Of a stretch of DNA of 36,121 nt, positions 1-7,802 are shown piece by piece. The stretch is taken from contig JAEIOG010000048.1 in assembly GCA_016342495.1 (NCBI GenBank), forward strand, positions 1 to 36,121. Direction: 5' to 3'. Under the pieces are notes generated by a model, which did no database searches, had not been told where the DNA came from, and saw nothing but the letters and a program-made list of their open reading frames with translations. The DNA is from Phycisphaerae bacterium (GTDB lineage: Bacteria; Planctomycetota; Phycisphaerae; Sedimentisphaerales; SM23-30). How positions within the stretch are numbered: the stretch's first letter is position 1; every line of letters begins with the position of its first letter. The position numbers and the translations under genes are program-made.

Positions 1-53
1 TAATCCCCCAAAACAAGTGAAAAATTAGAGCTTAATTTTCTAATAGAATTGTC

Positions 54-887
54 TCATTTTGCTTGACAATTACCGCTGGAAGCAAATACTGGATAGCTGT
101 TTTCAGGCATAAACCACTTGCCAGTCTGGCCGGTATTGAAATCGGTAAATTCCCAGCCTTTATAATAATCTTCGTTTTGCATGTTTGAAGTAGTTGATTG
201 GCCGTAGTCTTTGCCAGCAAGTTCATAATCGCAATATGTATTGGAAGAGTAGGGTGTCTGTGCAAATGCATTGATCTCAGAAGGTAATAGCCTGCTTTCT
301 AATTCCATGGCAGAATAATTGGTGGGAAAATAGTTGTTATCGGATTCATAAAATGTACCTGCGACGCCATAAGCACCAACATCAGCAGATATTTTCCCGG
401 TTATGTAGCAGTTGTTAAGCTTACCTGCAAAATCCCATGCGAGTCCAGCGACTGAAAATCTGCCATTAACTTCAATATTTTCAATGCCCAGGTCATATAT
501 AAAGCCATGTATTTTACCAAACAGGGCCATCTCCTGACCTTCGGGGTTATCAATTCTGGCATTACTTATGATATGCTCGCAGCCAAAGATTACGCAATTT
601 AATCTTGGTCCGGAAACCGGGGCGATGATGGAATCCGAAAAGCTTCCATCGGGGTTATCGCCCATACCTGCCAGGTCGATGTCGGCTGTGATCTTAAAAA
701 ACAGCATTTCATCGGTGCCGAGATCCTGATTCATGCTGAGGAAATGCTCGGCGGTAGCAATTTCGTAGGGATGTTCCAGCGAACCATCGGTCAGCGGGTC
801 GTCACTGTTGGCGTAAATACCTGTGGCTAAAACCTTTAGCGTCGACAATAATACGACCGCCATCGCCATTAACAAAATCTTCTTCAT
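54..887 (-). CDS. Secreted GLUG-motif repeat protein
   Basis: A 277-aa exported protein. Residues 1-22 form a signal peptide (MKK, hydrophobic core, cleavage near VLATG). The mature part begins like secreted planctomycete GLUG proteins, with a short GSLEHPYEIATAEHF segment typical of the start of a beta-helix 'information' domain. One clear GLUG-like repeat lies around residues 145-170 (AGLAWDFAGKLNNCYITGKI). The C-terminal part ends with the W-F/Y-P-V motif these proteins usually carry. An AAGGAG Shine-Dalgarno 7 nt before the ATG supports the start. The family is surface-exposed or secreted, with adhesion or structural roles suspected but not proven. It has fewer GLUG repeats than most relatives. 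Monocistronic; the upstream region is AT-rich. Family assignment is fairly secure, function unknown. Confidence 0.75.
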   Translation of the reverse strand: MKKILLMAMAVVLLSTLKVLATGIYANSDDPLTDGSLEHPYEIATAEHFLSMNQDLGTDEMLFFKITADIDLAGMGDNPDGSFSDSIIAPVSGPRLNCVIFGCEHIISNARIDNPEGQEMALFGKIHGFIYDLGIENIEVNGRFSVAGLAWDFAGKLNNCYITGKISADVGAYGVAGTFYESDNNYFPTNYSAMELESRLLPSEINAFAQTPYSSNTYCDYELAGKDYGQSTTSNMQNEDYYKGWEFTDFNTGQTGKWFMPENSYPVFASSGNCQAK

Positions 888-1242
888 TGCAATTCTCCTT
901 AAGTAAAAAAAGTATGAAAAATATTAATCCGACAGCCAAACAATATAATATTTATAACTTTTAAAAAATAAGGCTGTCGTAACTGTATGTATTCCAAGGC
1001 TTTAGCATTAAAAACGCTAAAAGCGGGGATGGTGCGGATGAAATATTTTCTTTCTCTGTATTAATTATACAAGGTGTCCAGTATGAACGACCACACAAAA
1101 TGTTAAAAAAGTACCTAGAATTTTTTTTCATGTTCATTAGCGAGTAATTATTCACATAATGTGTTTGTTTTTGGTACCTGAATTGTCTAAAGAGGTAGCT
1201 ATGTCCCCAATTTTGCCATGATTATCATTTATGGAGTTTGTT
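888..1242. other. Divergent intergenic region between GLUG gene and beta-propeller lipoprotein gene
   Basis: About 355 AT-rich bases separate two divergently read genes, so promoters for both should lie here. A 7-bp inverted repeat (GACAGCC at 931-937, GGCTGTC at 972-978) flanks an AT-only stretch just upstream of the GLUG gene and could frame its promoter. A 64-codon minus-strand frame (961-1155) has no SD and an unconvincing composition, so I do not call it a gene. No other feature is recognised. Confidence 0.4.
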
Positions 1243-2160
1243 ATGTTGAAAAAGATTTTAGTTGTTTTGTCGTTTCTGGTAATTGCTGGTTGTGGGGGGC
1301 TTTCGGGCAATTTCTCAAAAGAGTTGAGGCCTGAGCTGATTGTTTGCGGGGCAGATGAGGTTTATATCTTTGATATGAGCGATTATGATGGCAGTGCACC
1401 TGAGAAAATATGGAGCTGGAAAGCTGATGGCCAAAAAGGCCTTTCGGGACAGATGCAGAAATTGTTTGGGACCACTGATGACTGCAAACCTGTCGATGGT
1501 GGCGATAAAATATTAATAACATCTTCCGGTGGTGCATTGGCTCTGGTAGACCGCAGCAGTGGCAGGACATTATTCAGTGCTTATGTGCCCAATGCTCATT
1601 CAGCGGAGATGCTGCCGGGTGGGCGGATAGCTGCGGCCAGTTCGGTGTCATCAAAAGGTAATAAGATTATGCTGTTTGATCCGGCATTATCAAGTGAAGC
1701 GATATATGAAGATGAATTGTATTCTGCCCATGGAATTGTATGGGATCAAAAACGGGAAGTGTTATGGGCGATAGGGTATGATCAGCTGCGCGAATATAAG
1801 CTGGTGGATTGGCAGACGGCAAAGCCAAAGCTCAAGCAGGTTGCGGCACATGCTTTACCGGATGAAGGAGGCCATGAATTACAGGCGGTTCCTGATTCAG
1901 CTGATTTGGTGCTTAGCACCCATGGGCATGTATATTTATTTGATCGGGATAAAAAGAATTTTGCATTACATAAGTATCTGGGAGATAAAGCCAATATTAA
2001 AGCAGTTACGATATTGCCAGAGACCAGACAAATTGCTTATGTTCAGGCTGATACCAGTTGGTGGTCTGAAAAAATCCATTTTCTTAATCCTGAAACCGAG
2101 CCGATTTATATTAAAGGCGCTTGTATATATAAGATAAGGTGGCAAAGCCAAAATCGGTAA
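1243..2160 (+). CDS. Beta-propeller-like lipoprotein (DUF6528-type)
   Basis: A 305-aa lipoprotein. The N-terminus MLKKILVVLSFLVIAGC carries a lipobox (VIAGC), so the mature protein starts at a lipidated Cys17 and should sit in the envelope. The rest is made of short beta-rich segments recalling WD/YVTN-type propellers. It has features I associate with DUF6528: TTDDCKPVDGGDKILIT, then NAHSAEMLPGGRI, then STHGHVYLFDRD. The start at 1243 is chosen over an in-frame ATG at 1231 because GGAG (1233-1236) lies 6 nt before 1243 and inside the longer version. Propellers of this type have no established activity. A strong terminator-like hairpin follows 113 nt after the stop. DUF6528 is recalled from memory; the fold is an inference. 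Confidence 0.7.
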   Translation: MLKKILVVLSFLVIAGCGGLSGNFSKELRPELIVCGADEVYIFDMSDYDGSAPEKIWSWKADGQKGLSGQMQKLFGTTDDCKPVDGGDKILITSSGGALALVDRSSGRTLFSAYVPNAHSAEMLPGGRIAAASSVSSKGNKIMLFDPALSSEAIYEDELYSAHGIVWDQKREVLWAIGYDQLREYKLVDWQTAKPKLKQVAAHALPDEGGHELQAVPDSADLVLSTHGHVYLFDRDKKNFALHKYLGDKANIKAVTILPETRQIAYVQADTSWWSEKIHFLNPETEPIYIKGACIYKIRWQSQNR

Positions 2161-2272
2161 ATATTATACAATTGTGATATCGACAGAAACAGTATGGGAA
2201 AAACAAATTTTAACCATATGCTACTCTTAATCTATCACACAAAAAACGGTGAGATGTGGTGGTTAATGCGTT

Positions 2273-2310
2273 CAAAACTCCTTTGACGGATAGCCAAAGG
2301 AGTTTTGATT
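2273..2310 (+). terminator. Hairpin terminator downstream of the beta-propeller lipoprotein
   Basis: A perfect 13-bp inverted repeat: CAAAACTCCTTTG (2273-2285), a 9-nt loop, CAAAGGAGTTTTG (2295-2307), then ATTGTTT. The T-tract is partly inside the stem, so it is an imperfect intrinsic terminator. Its position 113 nt after the lipoprotein stop fits that role. It could also stop minus-strand transcripts from blaI. Confidence 0.65.
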
Positions 2311-2471
2311 GTTTCGCATCAGATTATTGTCAAATGATTAACAATGACGCCAGAGTAAACATATGCTGATCCCTTTGATATTGGTGTCAGAGGGCGGTAT
2401 TTTTAGCATAAATTTGGCTTTTGGCGTGGCCATCAACAATAATGAAAAAATACTATAGGAGCTTATGTGCT

Positions 2472-2508
2472 GTTGTCTCATAAAGTAGCCAGTACATTTT
2501 GAGACAAC
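2472..2508. repeat. Inverted repeat of 9 bp with 19-nt spacer
   Basis: GTTGTCTCA (2472-2480) and TGAGACAAC (2500-2508) are perfect inverted copies lying 18 nt beyond the blaI stop on its downstream side. There is no T-tract on either strand, so it is not a classic terminator. It could be a decayed mobile-element end, a protein-binding site or an mRNA 3' stabiliser. Nothing here decides between these. Confidence 0.45.
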
Positions 2509-2526
2509 ACCCCCCAGCTCTTTAAG

Positions 2527-2898
2527 CTATTTTTTCTTAGCTGCAGCAACGATTTCCTGGATTTCTTTTAGATCTTCTTTGTTGGTGCATTGTTTGATAA
2601 TCATGCTAATGGCCGCTGAAGCTTTGCCACCAAAGATGTTTTGAACCATTCTGGTTAGATATGGTGTCAAAATCTGCTCCTGGCTAATAGTTGGTTTGTA
2701 AACATGAGCGGTACCCTGTTTACGGTGAGTCAATAAGCCTTTCTTTTCCATTACCTGCATAACAGATAAAATCGTAGTGTAGGCTCTTTCTTTGCCATCA
2801 GGCATGCTGTTTAATGCATCTCTTACAGTGCTGGGGCCTTTTTCCCATAATACTGCCAATACCTGCATTTCCAGTTCGGAAGGTTTGGTAGGTTTCAT
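2527..2898 (-). CDS. BlaI/MecI/CopY-family transcriptional repressor
   Basis: A 123-aa winged-helix repressor. Residues 1-75 match the BlaI/MecI DNA-binding domain: the start LEMQVLAVLWEKGPSTVRD, the recognition helix AYTTILSVMQVMEKKG, and the wing (LTHRKQGTAHVYKP). The rest is the helical dimerisation region. The ATG at 2898 is preferred over an upstream GTG at 2919 because GAGG lies 5 nt before it. In the family, a membrane metalloprotease sensor of the BlaR1/M56 type cleaves the repressor; no such gene is in this window, so its signal is unknown. The divergently placed phosphatase gene starts about 760 nt away and could be a target, but that is only inference. Length and motifs are normal. 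Confidence 0.88.
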   Translation of the reverse strand: MKPTKPSELEMQVLAVLWEKGPSTVRDALNSMPDGKERAYTTILSVMQVMEKKGLLTHRKQGTAHVYKPTISQEQILTPYLTRMVQNIFGGKASAAISMIIKQCTNKEDLKEIQEIVAAAKKK

Positions 2899-3661
2899 GA
2901 TACCTCGCTTTCTCTCCACAATCTATCACGTTACATTTATAAGACTTTTTACCACACCGGCGGTAAAAGCTGTGCCTTCAATTTCTAATATAGTTAAGGG
3001 ACACATAAATTTTTTAAGAAATTGCATATCCATATTGGGATTATAGTGCTGTGTCCATTTGATTAGTACATAATTTTCTTTTTTTTTGTCTATCGAAGCT
3101 AGACGCGACTTATTATGGTCATTATTTTAAGTATTACAACGATATTATTATTTAATTTATTAAAATTAATTTAAAATATGGCGTATTCGACATGTTTATA
3201 GCCAGTATTATACTGATATTTAGATAGGTGTTTATACTTATGACTAGATATAAATACTGGAATGAATAGTTAATATGGGACATATGGGTCTTTTGGGGTT
3301 AATAATTACAGTTGACATGCGACTATGGGCATAAATAGTTATTATAAGGGAAAAAAAAGATAGATAAATAGTGAAAAATTAAAAGATACACTGTACTTTT
3401 ATTATTTTTTCAGTCATATATTTCAATAGTGACGGCACAAGGGTCATAAAGAGGCATGGCCGGGGTCTTGGGGTGGCTGAAATTCGGGGCATAAAGGGAG
3501 GTCGCCTGAATATTTGCCGCAATACACTGATTTTTTTGACTAAAATGCTTTACCTCAGACATAACCTCAGTAATATATATACTACTGAACTATAAATTTT
3601 AGCAGTCAAGCTGGCGGCTTGACCATTAATTATAACTAAACCACATAAGGGGTTCTCAGAC
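2899..3661. other. Long AT-rich intergenic region between blaI-type gene and phosphatase gene
   Basis: 763 bases without a credible gene. It must hold divergent promoters. A consensus-like TTGACA occurs at 3312-3317, without a well-spaced TATAAT. Near the phosphatase gene, TCAGTA (3567-3572) and TACTGA (3583-3588) form a 6-bp inverted repeat with a 10-nt AT spacer, a possible operator. The stretch 3430-3530 is clearly more GC-rich than its surroundings and may be a gene or repeat remnant. Nothing else recognised. Confidence 0.35.
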
Positions 3662-6307
3662 ATGAACAGAACGATTGTTATCCTGTTGCTTTTATCATTA
3701 TTATTTATCGCCGGTTGTTTCGGCAATGCTCAATCGGTAAACCTGATGGATCAAACATCTATTACCGCCGATGTTCCGGACCGCTGGTTTGTCGCCCCGG
3801 AAGTTTGGGCCTGGCCCTGGGAGAACTGGAAGGTTCAGCAGGGCCGCATCACTGTGGTAGATGAGCCGATCAATGTCAAAAAACCTATGAACATCCAGCA
3901 TCTTACCGCTCAGGTCAATACCAATGCCGCAAGGGCGTTAATGTCAGCTTCGATTAAGCTTGAAGGGCTGTATCTGAAGTTTGCTAAAAAGGGCATCGCC
4001 GCATCAGGTTCTGCCGGCTTTGCTTATGGGATTCGTGTAGATGACCCGATTGATGATTATCGCAGTCGAATCCTGCGGGGCAAGGGTGTTTATGCCGGTT
4101 TTAATTCGCTGGGTCAGCTTTTTATTGGTGATAAGCGCAGCGATGAAGTCAAAGCTCTGGCTATGGCCATCGCCAATGGTCAATCGATTCGCCTGAGTCT
4201 GGAAATGGTTCCGGTTACCGATAAATACATGTTATTTCTGGTCGCCTATGATGAACAAACTGGTGAAATGCTGGCTCAGCTGGGCCGCAGCAATGTCGCC
4301 CCGGATACTCTTATCGGCAATGTCGCCTTAGCGATCAATATGCCGCGGGCAATCACCAATGCCGCAGCCGATACCAGATGGTCTTTTGACAACTGGAGAC
4401 TTACCGGCGATAAATTCACGGTTAAGCCCGAGCAGGCCTTCGGCCCGATTTACTGGTCGCAATACACATTATCCAATAATATCATGAAAATGACTGCTCA
4501 GCTGGCTCCGATCAGTCCCGATGACAATCAGACAGTCTTGCTGCAGGTTAAAAAGAGCTTTAATCGCTGGGAAACTATCGCTAAGTCAACTATTCTTCCG
4601 GATAGCTGGACAGCGCCATTTCGGGTGGAGAACTGGGATCCTGCCAAAGAAGTTGATTATCGCATAGTTTACACGCAAAATTACACTAATGGCCAAACTG
4701 AAGATTTTTACTGGTCAGGAACGATTCGCAAAGACCCGGTTAATAAGCAAATCATCGATGCGGCGATCTTCTGCTGCTTTACCGATTTCCTTTTCCCCAA
4801 TAAATTAATCGCCGACAATGTCAAAGCCCAGGATCCTGACCTGCTTTTGTTCACCGGCGACCAGATATATGAAGGTAATACCGGCGTGGGCGTTTTGCGC
4901 AAGGGCGATCATGACCGGATGATGGTCAATTATATGCATAAGCTGGCACTATGGGGCTGGAGCTTCCGTGATATCATGAAGAATCGGCCCACTGTGACCA
5001 TGCCGGATGACCATGATGTCTATCATGGCAATGTCTGGGGCGATGCCGGTCGCAAAATCACGCTGGAGGAGTGGTCTTCCAAGAGCGGGTACAAAAATAG
5101 TGCGGTTGTGGGCAATAAAGGCGGCTATGTTCAGCCAATAGAGTTTGTCAAAGCCGTCGAAGCCACCCAGGTCTCCCATTTACCGGATCCGGCCTGCACC
5201 AAAACCTTCAAACAGGGACTGACTGGCTATTTCACTTCGATGAATTATGGTAAAGTCGGCTTTGCTATTCTGGAAGATCGCAAGTTTAAATCTGCCCCGA
5301 TGTCCGAAGGTTATTTCAAGCATTCCGGGCCGCGTCCTGATCATATCCCGCTGGTAGGTGAGACCCTGTCAGCCAATTTACCGGACCGCAAACTTCTGGG
5401 CGATGACCAGATTGCCTTTTTGCGTAAGTGGTCTTTGAACTGGAAAGATCAATCGATGAAATTCGCCGTCAGTCAGACCGGTTATGCCGGCACCGCCACC
5501 CATCATGGCGGCTATGATAATTATTTAGCTGCCGATATGGACTGCGGCGGCTGGCCCCAGGTTGGCCGTGACAAGGCTGTCGATGCCTTAAGACGCGGTG
5601 CGGTGGTTTTATTAGCTGGCGATCAGCATTTGCCGGTGGTTTATCGCAATGGTATCGAAGCTCCCGGCGATGGCAATATCTGTTTTATCACTCCGGCCGG
5701 CGCTACCGGTTATCAGCGCTGGTGGAGACCCGAAGATATCAAGAAACTGCCTATCTCCGGCGGGCGTCACAATGATTTGCCCGATACCGGCCTGTATTAT
5801 GATGGCTTTAATAATATTGTCGATATTCTGGCGGTGGGTAATCCGCCGGCTTCTACTGCCGGGGCGACTTGTCTGGAAGATCGCGGTCATAAAGTTTCTG
5901 CCGGCTGGGGTATCGCCAGCTTTGATAAGTCAACCGGAAAGATTACCATGAATGCCTGGCCGGTTAAACCCGGTCAAAATGCCATGGACCCGGCAAAATC
6001 TGTGCAGTTTGCCGGTTGGCCGATCACTATCAGCCAGCATGACAACTTTGGTATCAGTGTCGCTCAGTTGCCGACAGTTACTCTGGAAGGGAAGCTGCCT
6101 GAAACCATGCCGATTGTGCGGGTGCTGGATTCATCTGCGAATATTGTCAGCTCAGCGCGAATGTATGATGGCAGTTTCATCCCGAAAGTTTATGCCGATG
6201 GCAGCTATACTGTCCAGATCCTTTCCCCAGCGGATGACCAGAGGGTAATTAAAGAGTTTAATAATCTCAAACCCGGCGATAAGGCGGCTCTTAAGTTCAA
6301 GCTTTAG
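3662..6307 (+). CDS. PhoD-like phosphatase lipoprotein with N-terminal extra domain
   Basis: An 881-aa envelope protein. The start MNRTIVILLLLSLLFIAGC gives a lipobox. Residues about 30-250 look like a beta-sandwich of the concanavalin/LamG class (EGLYLKFAKKG, RWSFDNWRLTGDKF). Residues about 365-780 match the PhoD-like calcineurin-fold metallophosphatases: a Cys-rich first strand (FCCFTDF, near 370), LFTGDQIYEG (GDQ near 399), MPDDHDVYHG (DDHD near 448), GTATHHGGYDN, and LLAGDQHLPV (GDQH near 653). These supply the expected metal ligands. Known relatives hydrolyse phosphodiesters or phosphomonoesters outside the cytoplasm; the substrate here is unknown. A C-terminal beta-rich domain of about 90 residues follows. 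AAGGGG lies about 10 nt before the ATG. It is unusually long for PhoD (commonly 450-600 aa). Monocistronic, followed by a strong terminator. Confidence 0.85.
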   Translation: MNRTIVILLLLSLLFIAGCFGNAQSVNLMDQTSITADVPDRWFVAPEVWAWPWENWKVQQGRITVVDEPINVKKPMNIQHLTAQVNTNAARALMSASIKLEGLYLKFAKKGIAASGSAGFAYGIRVDDPIDDYRSRILRGKGVYAGFNSLGQLFIGDKRSDEVKALAMAIANGQSIRLSLEMVPVTDKYMLFLVAYDEQTGEMLAQLGRSNVAPDTLIGNVALAINMPRAITNAAADTRWSFDNWRLTGDKFTVKPEQAFGPIYWSQYTLSNNIMKMTAQLAPISPDDNQTVLLQVKKSFNRWETIAKSTILPDSWTAPFRVENWDPAKEVDYRIVYTQNYTNGQTEDFYWSGTIRKDPVNKQIIDAAIFCCFTDFLFPNKLIADNVKAQDPDLLLFTGDQIYEGNTGVGVLRKGDHDRMMVNYMHKLALWGWSFRDIMKNRPTVTMPDDHDVYHGNVWGDAGRKITLEEWSSKSGYKNSAVVGNKGGYVQPIEFVKAVEATQVSHLPDPACTKTFKQGLTGYFTSMNYGKVGFAILEDRKFKSAPMSEGYFKHSGPRPDHIPLVGETLSANLPDRKLLGDDQIAFLRKWSLNWKDQSMKFAVSQTGYAGTATHHGGYDNYLAADMDCGGWPQVGRDKAVDALRRGAVVLLAGDQHLPVVYRNGIEAPGDGNICFITPAGATGYQRWWRPEDIKKLPISGGRHNDLPDTGLYYDGFNNIVDILAVGNPPASTAGATCLEDRGHKVSAGWGIASFDKSTGKITMNAWPVKPGQNAMDPAKSVQFAGWPITISQHDNFGISVAQLPTVTLEGKLPETMPIVRVLDSSANIVSSARMYDGSFIPKVYADGSYTVQILSPADDQRVIKEFNNLKPGDKAALKFKL

Positions 6308-6365
6308 CAGGTTGAACCTGCAGACAACTTGCTCTTGATTGAAATATTGCTTTAACGGCGTCGTT

Positions 6366-6415
6366 GCCGCCTGCTCCCGGATGCACCATATCGTGCGGGG
6401 ACCAGGCGGCTTTTT
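6366..6415 (+). terminator. Intrinsic terminator of the PhoD-like gene, built from repeat sequence
   Basis: Arms GCCGCCTGCTCCC (6366-6378) and GGGACCAGGCGGC (6398-6410) pair over 13 bp with one mismatch, followed directly by TTTTT, 59 nt after the phosphatase stop. The left arm and its flank (GTCGTTGCCGCCTGC) are the core of the dispersed repeat family seen elsewhere in the window, so the terminator appears to be an adopted repeat copy. Confidence 0.8.
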
Positions 6416-6534
6416 AATTAAGTTAAGAGTCAGCCCGCCGCTGGCCAGCCTGTCTAAGAAAATATCATATTCAGATTTATTTCAAGTGAAAGCATTTACC
6501 AATTGGCATCGCCAGCGTTCATTAATATAAGAGA

Positions 6535-6682
6535 TCGTCCGACATTCAGCCGGCAGCAGCGCCCAACGGGTGCTAGACGCACGGCCCACTCTTTTAAATG
6601 AGCCGCAGCGTCTGTATTCTATTTGGTCTGTGTCACCCGCGTCGGACATTTGGCCTGATGCAGGCGGCAACGACGCCGGGTT
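6535..6682 (-). repeat. Dispersed modular repeat, inverted copy
   Basis: Read on the minus strand this carries the family core (GTCGTTGCCGCCTGCATC, then a GATGTC-like step, then GACACAG), a module with AAAGAGTGGGCCGTGCG, and GCACCCGTTGGGCGCTGC. The same order and near-identical wording occurs on the plus strand at about 8230-8340. It is non-coding; open frames across it are accidental. Confidence 0.8.
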
Positions 6683-7112
6683 TGGTTGCCTTTACGAGCT
6701 TACCGGGGTTATCAATACTGATAAAAACAAATTTATAACTTTTGGCATCAGGGCCCAAGCCGGATAAATCAAAGATATTTTTGCCAGTTACCCCCTGACA
6801 ATGTCCAATAATAAAATCATAACCGCCGATAATCGACATCAAACAGACAGATGTAAGCTTCAAAGAGTAAGATGTAAGCATCGAATTGTCTATATGAACC
6901 TTCGAATCGGTGTTAATCGGTGTAAAACCAAAAGCCGGGGGGGATATGTGATAAAGCTTTTGATCTTATCAGCGAAAATCCGCCAAATCCGCGTCATCTG
7001 CGTTCTATATATTTATCAACTCCCTGTGGCGCTGATTATTTGATGGTGAAGCTAAGCTTAAATGAATCGGCAAAAAAAAGCTTGCAAAGTCTGGCAAATA
7101 GTTTAAATTTAG
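6683..7112. other. Intergenic spacer with short repeat-like phrases
   Basis: No credible gene. It contains the phrase AATCGGTGTTAATCGGTG (about 6904-6921), which recurs in similar form near 21168-21187. It also contains a phrase of the kind CCGCGTCATCTGCGTTC (about 6990-7006), echoed near 19019-19040 and 19108-19120. Both look like very short dispersed repeats. Nothing else recognised. Confidence 0.4.
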
Positions 7113-7237
7113 TATCTGATGCTATTTTATGAAGATATCTGGATTTTGGAGCTTTTTGCCGGGAAACACTGGCAAAGACAGCTGGGAAAAATTTAATATC
7201 TGATGCTATTTCACGAAGATATCTGGATTTTGGAGCT
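7113..7237 (+). repeat. Tandem duplication of a translation-start region
   Basis: A 41-nt segment at 7113-7153 recurs at 7197-7237 with only two mismatches (offset 84 nt), and weaker similarity continues into the first codons of the following gene. The second copy supplies that gene's TGGAG ribosome site. In the first copy the ATG equivalent reads CCG. It looks like an old 84-bp tandem duplication of leader plus 5' coding end. Confidence 0.75.
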
Positions 7238-7243
7238 GGTTTG

Positions 7244-7801
7244 ATGGAAAATAATGGCAAAGACAACTTAGTTAATATTGTAATTGTTTCGGTGACCGCT
7301 ATTGTCTGCGTGGTTTTGTCCCTGGCGATTTATACCACGCGGATGGGGCCCAAAAGTCAGGCTGACCCGGCCATTTATCAGGATCAGCAGCTGATCGGCC
7401 AGTGTGAACTGGCTAAAAAGCTCATTGCCGATAGTCACAAACCCGGCCCGAGCCGCACTAAGGTGCTGGGTATTTGTCAGGTGCATCTCGATAGCAATCC
7501 CAGTGACTGGGAAATTGTCCATTATTTCTATATATTACAGGAAATTAAGGCCGTCAAACAGCTTAACAGCTATTGCAGTGATAGCGATGTCCGCAAAAGA
7601 TATGCAGCAGCGGTGGCTTTGGGCCATTTGCAGGATAAAAATGCCCGAACGTTGCTGGTGAAGCTGGCCGATGATGATACGCTGGTCAAAATGGAGTATC
7701 CTCTGCCGGCAACTCCGGCTGATGCCTATGTTTATTCGCATAAGACCATTCATAGCAATATCGCCACCGCAGCTAAGATAGCCCTAAAAGCCATTCAATA
7801 G
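7244..7801 (+). CDS. Small membrane-anchored HEAT-repeat-like protein
   Basis: A 185-aa protein with one N-terminal membrane span (about residues 9-28, VNIVIVSVTAIVCVVLSLAI) and a helical soluble part. Residues about 110-145 (DVRKRYAAAVALGHLQDKNARTLL) look like a HEAT or PBS-lyase repeat, a protein-interaction scaffold; the final helix (ATAAKIALKAI) fits a second unit. The ATG at 7244 is preferred over the TTG at 7241 because TGGAG (7231-7235) sits 8 nt upstream. The soluble domain probably faces the periplasm, since the N-terminus is short and uncharged. I recognise no specific family. It sits alone, facing cstA tail to tail across a repeat block. Confidence 0.65.
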   Translation: MENNGKDNLVNIVIVSVTAIVCVVLSLAIYTTRMGPKSQADPAIYQDQQLIGQCELAKKLIADSHKPGPSRTKVLGICQVHLDSNPSDWEIVHYFYILQEIKAVKQLNSYCSDSDVRKRYAAAVALGHLQDKNARTLLVKLADDDTLVKMEYPLPATPADAYVYSHKTIHSNIATAAKIALKAIQ

Positions 7802-7802
7802 C

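Noticed and set aside
2472-2508. Intrinsic terminator for the BlaI-type gene
   Set aside because: The stem is perfect, but neither strand has a following T-tract and the loop is 19 nt; it is kept only as an inverted repeat.
5612-6248. Overlapping frames of 92-100 codons within the phosphatase gene
   Set aside because: They are shadows of the long PhoD-like frame; none has a recognisable domain or ribosome site.
6840-6925. tRNA-like TTCGAATC sequence
   Set aside because: No acceptor stem or cloverleaf can be formed around it; it belongs to a short repeated phrase.
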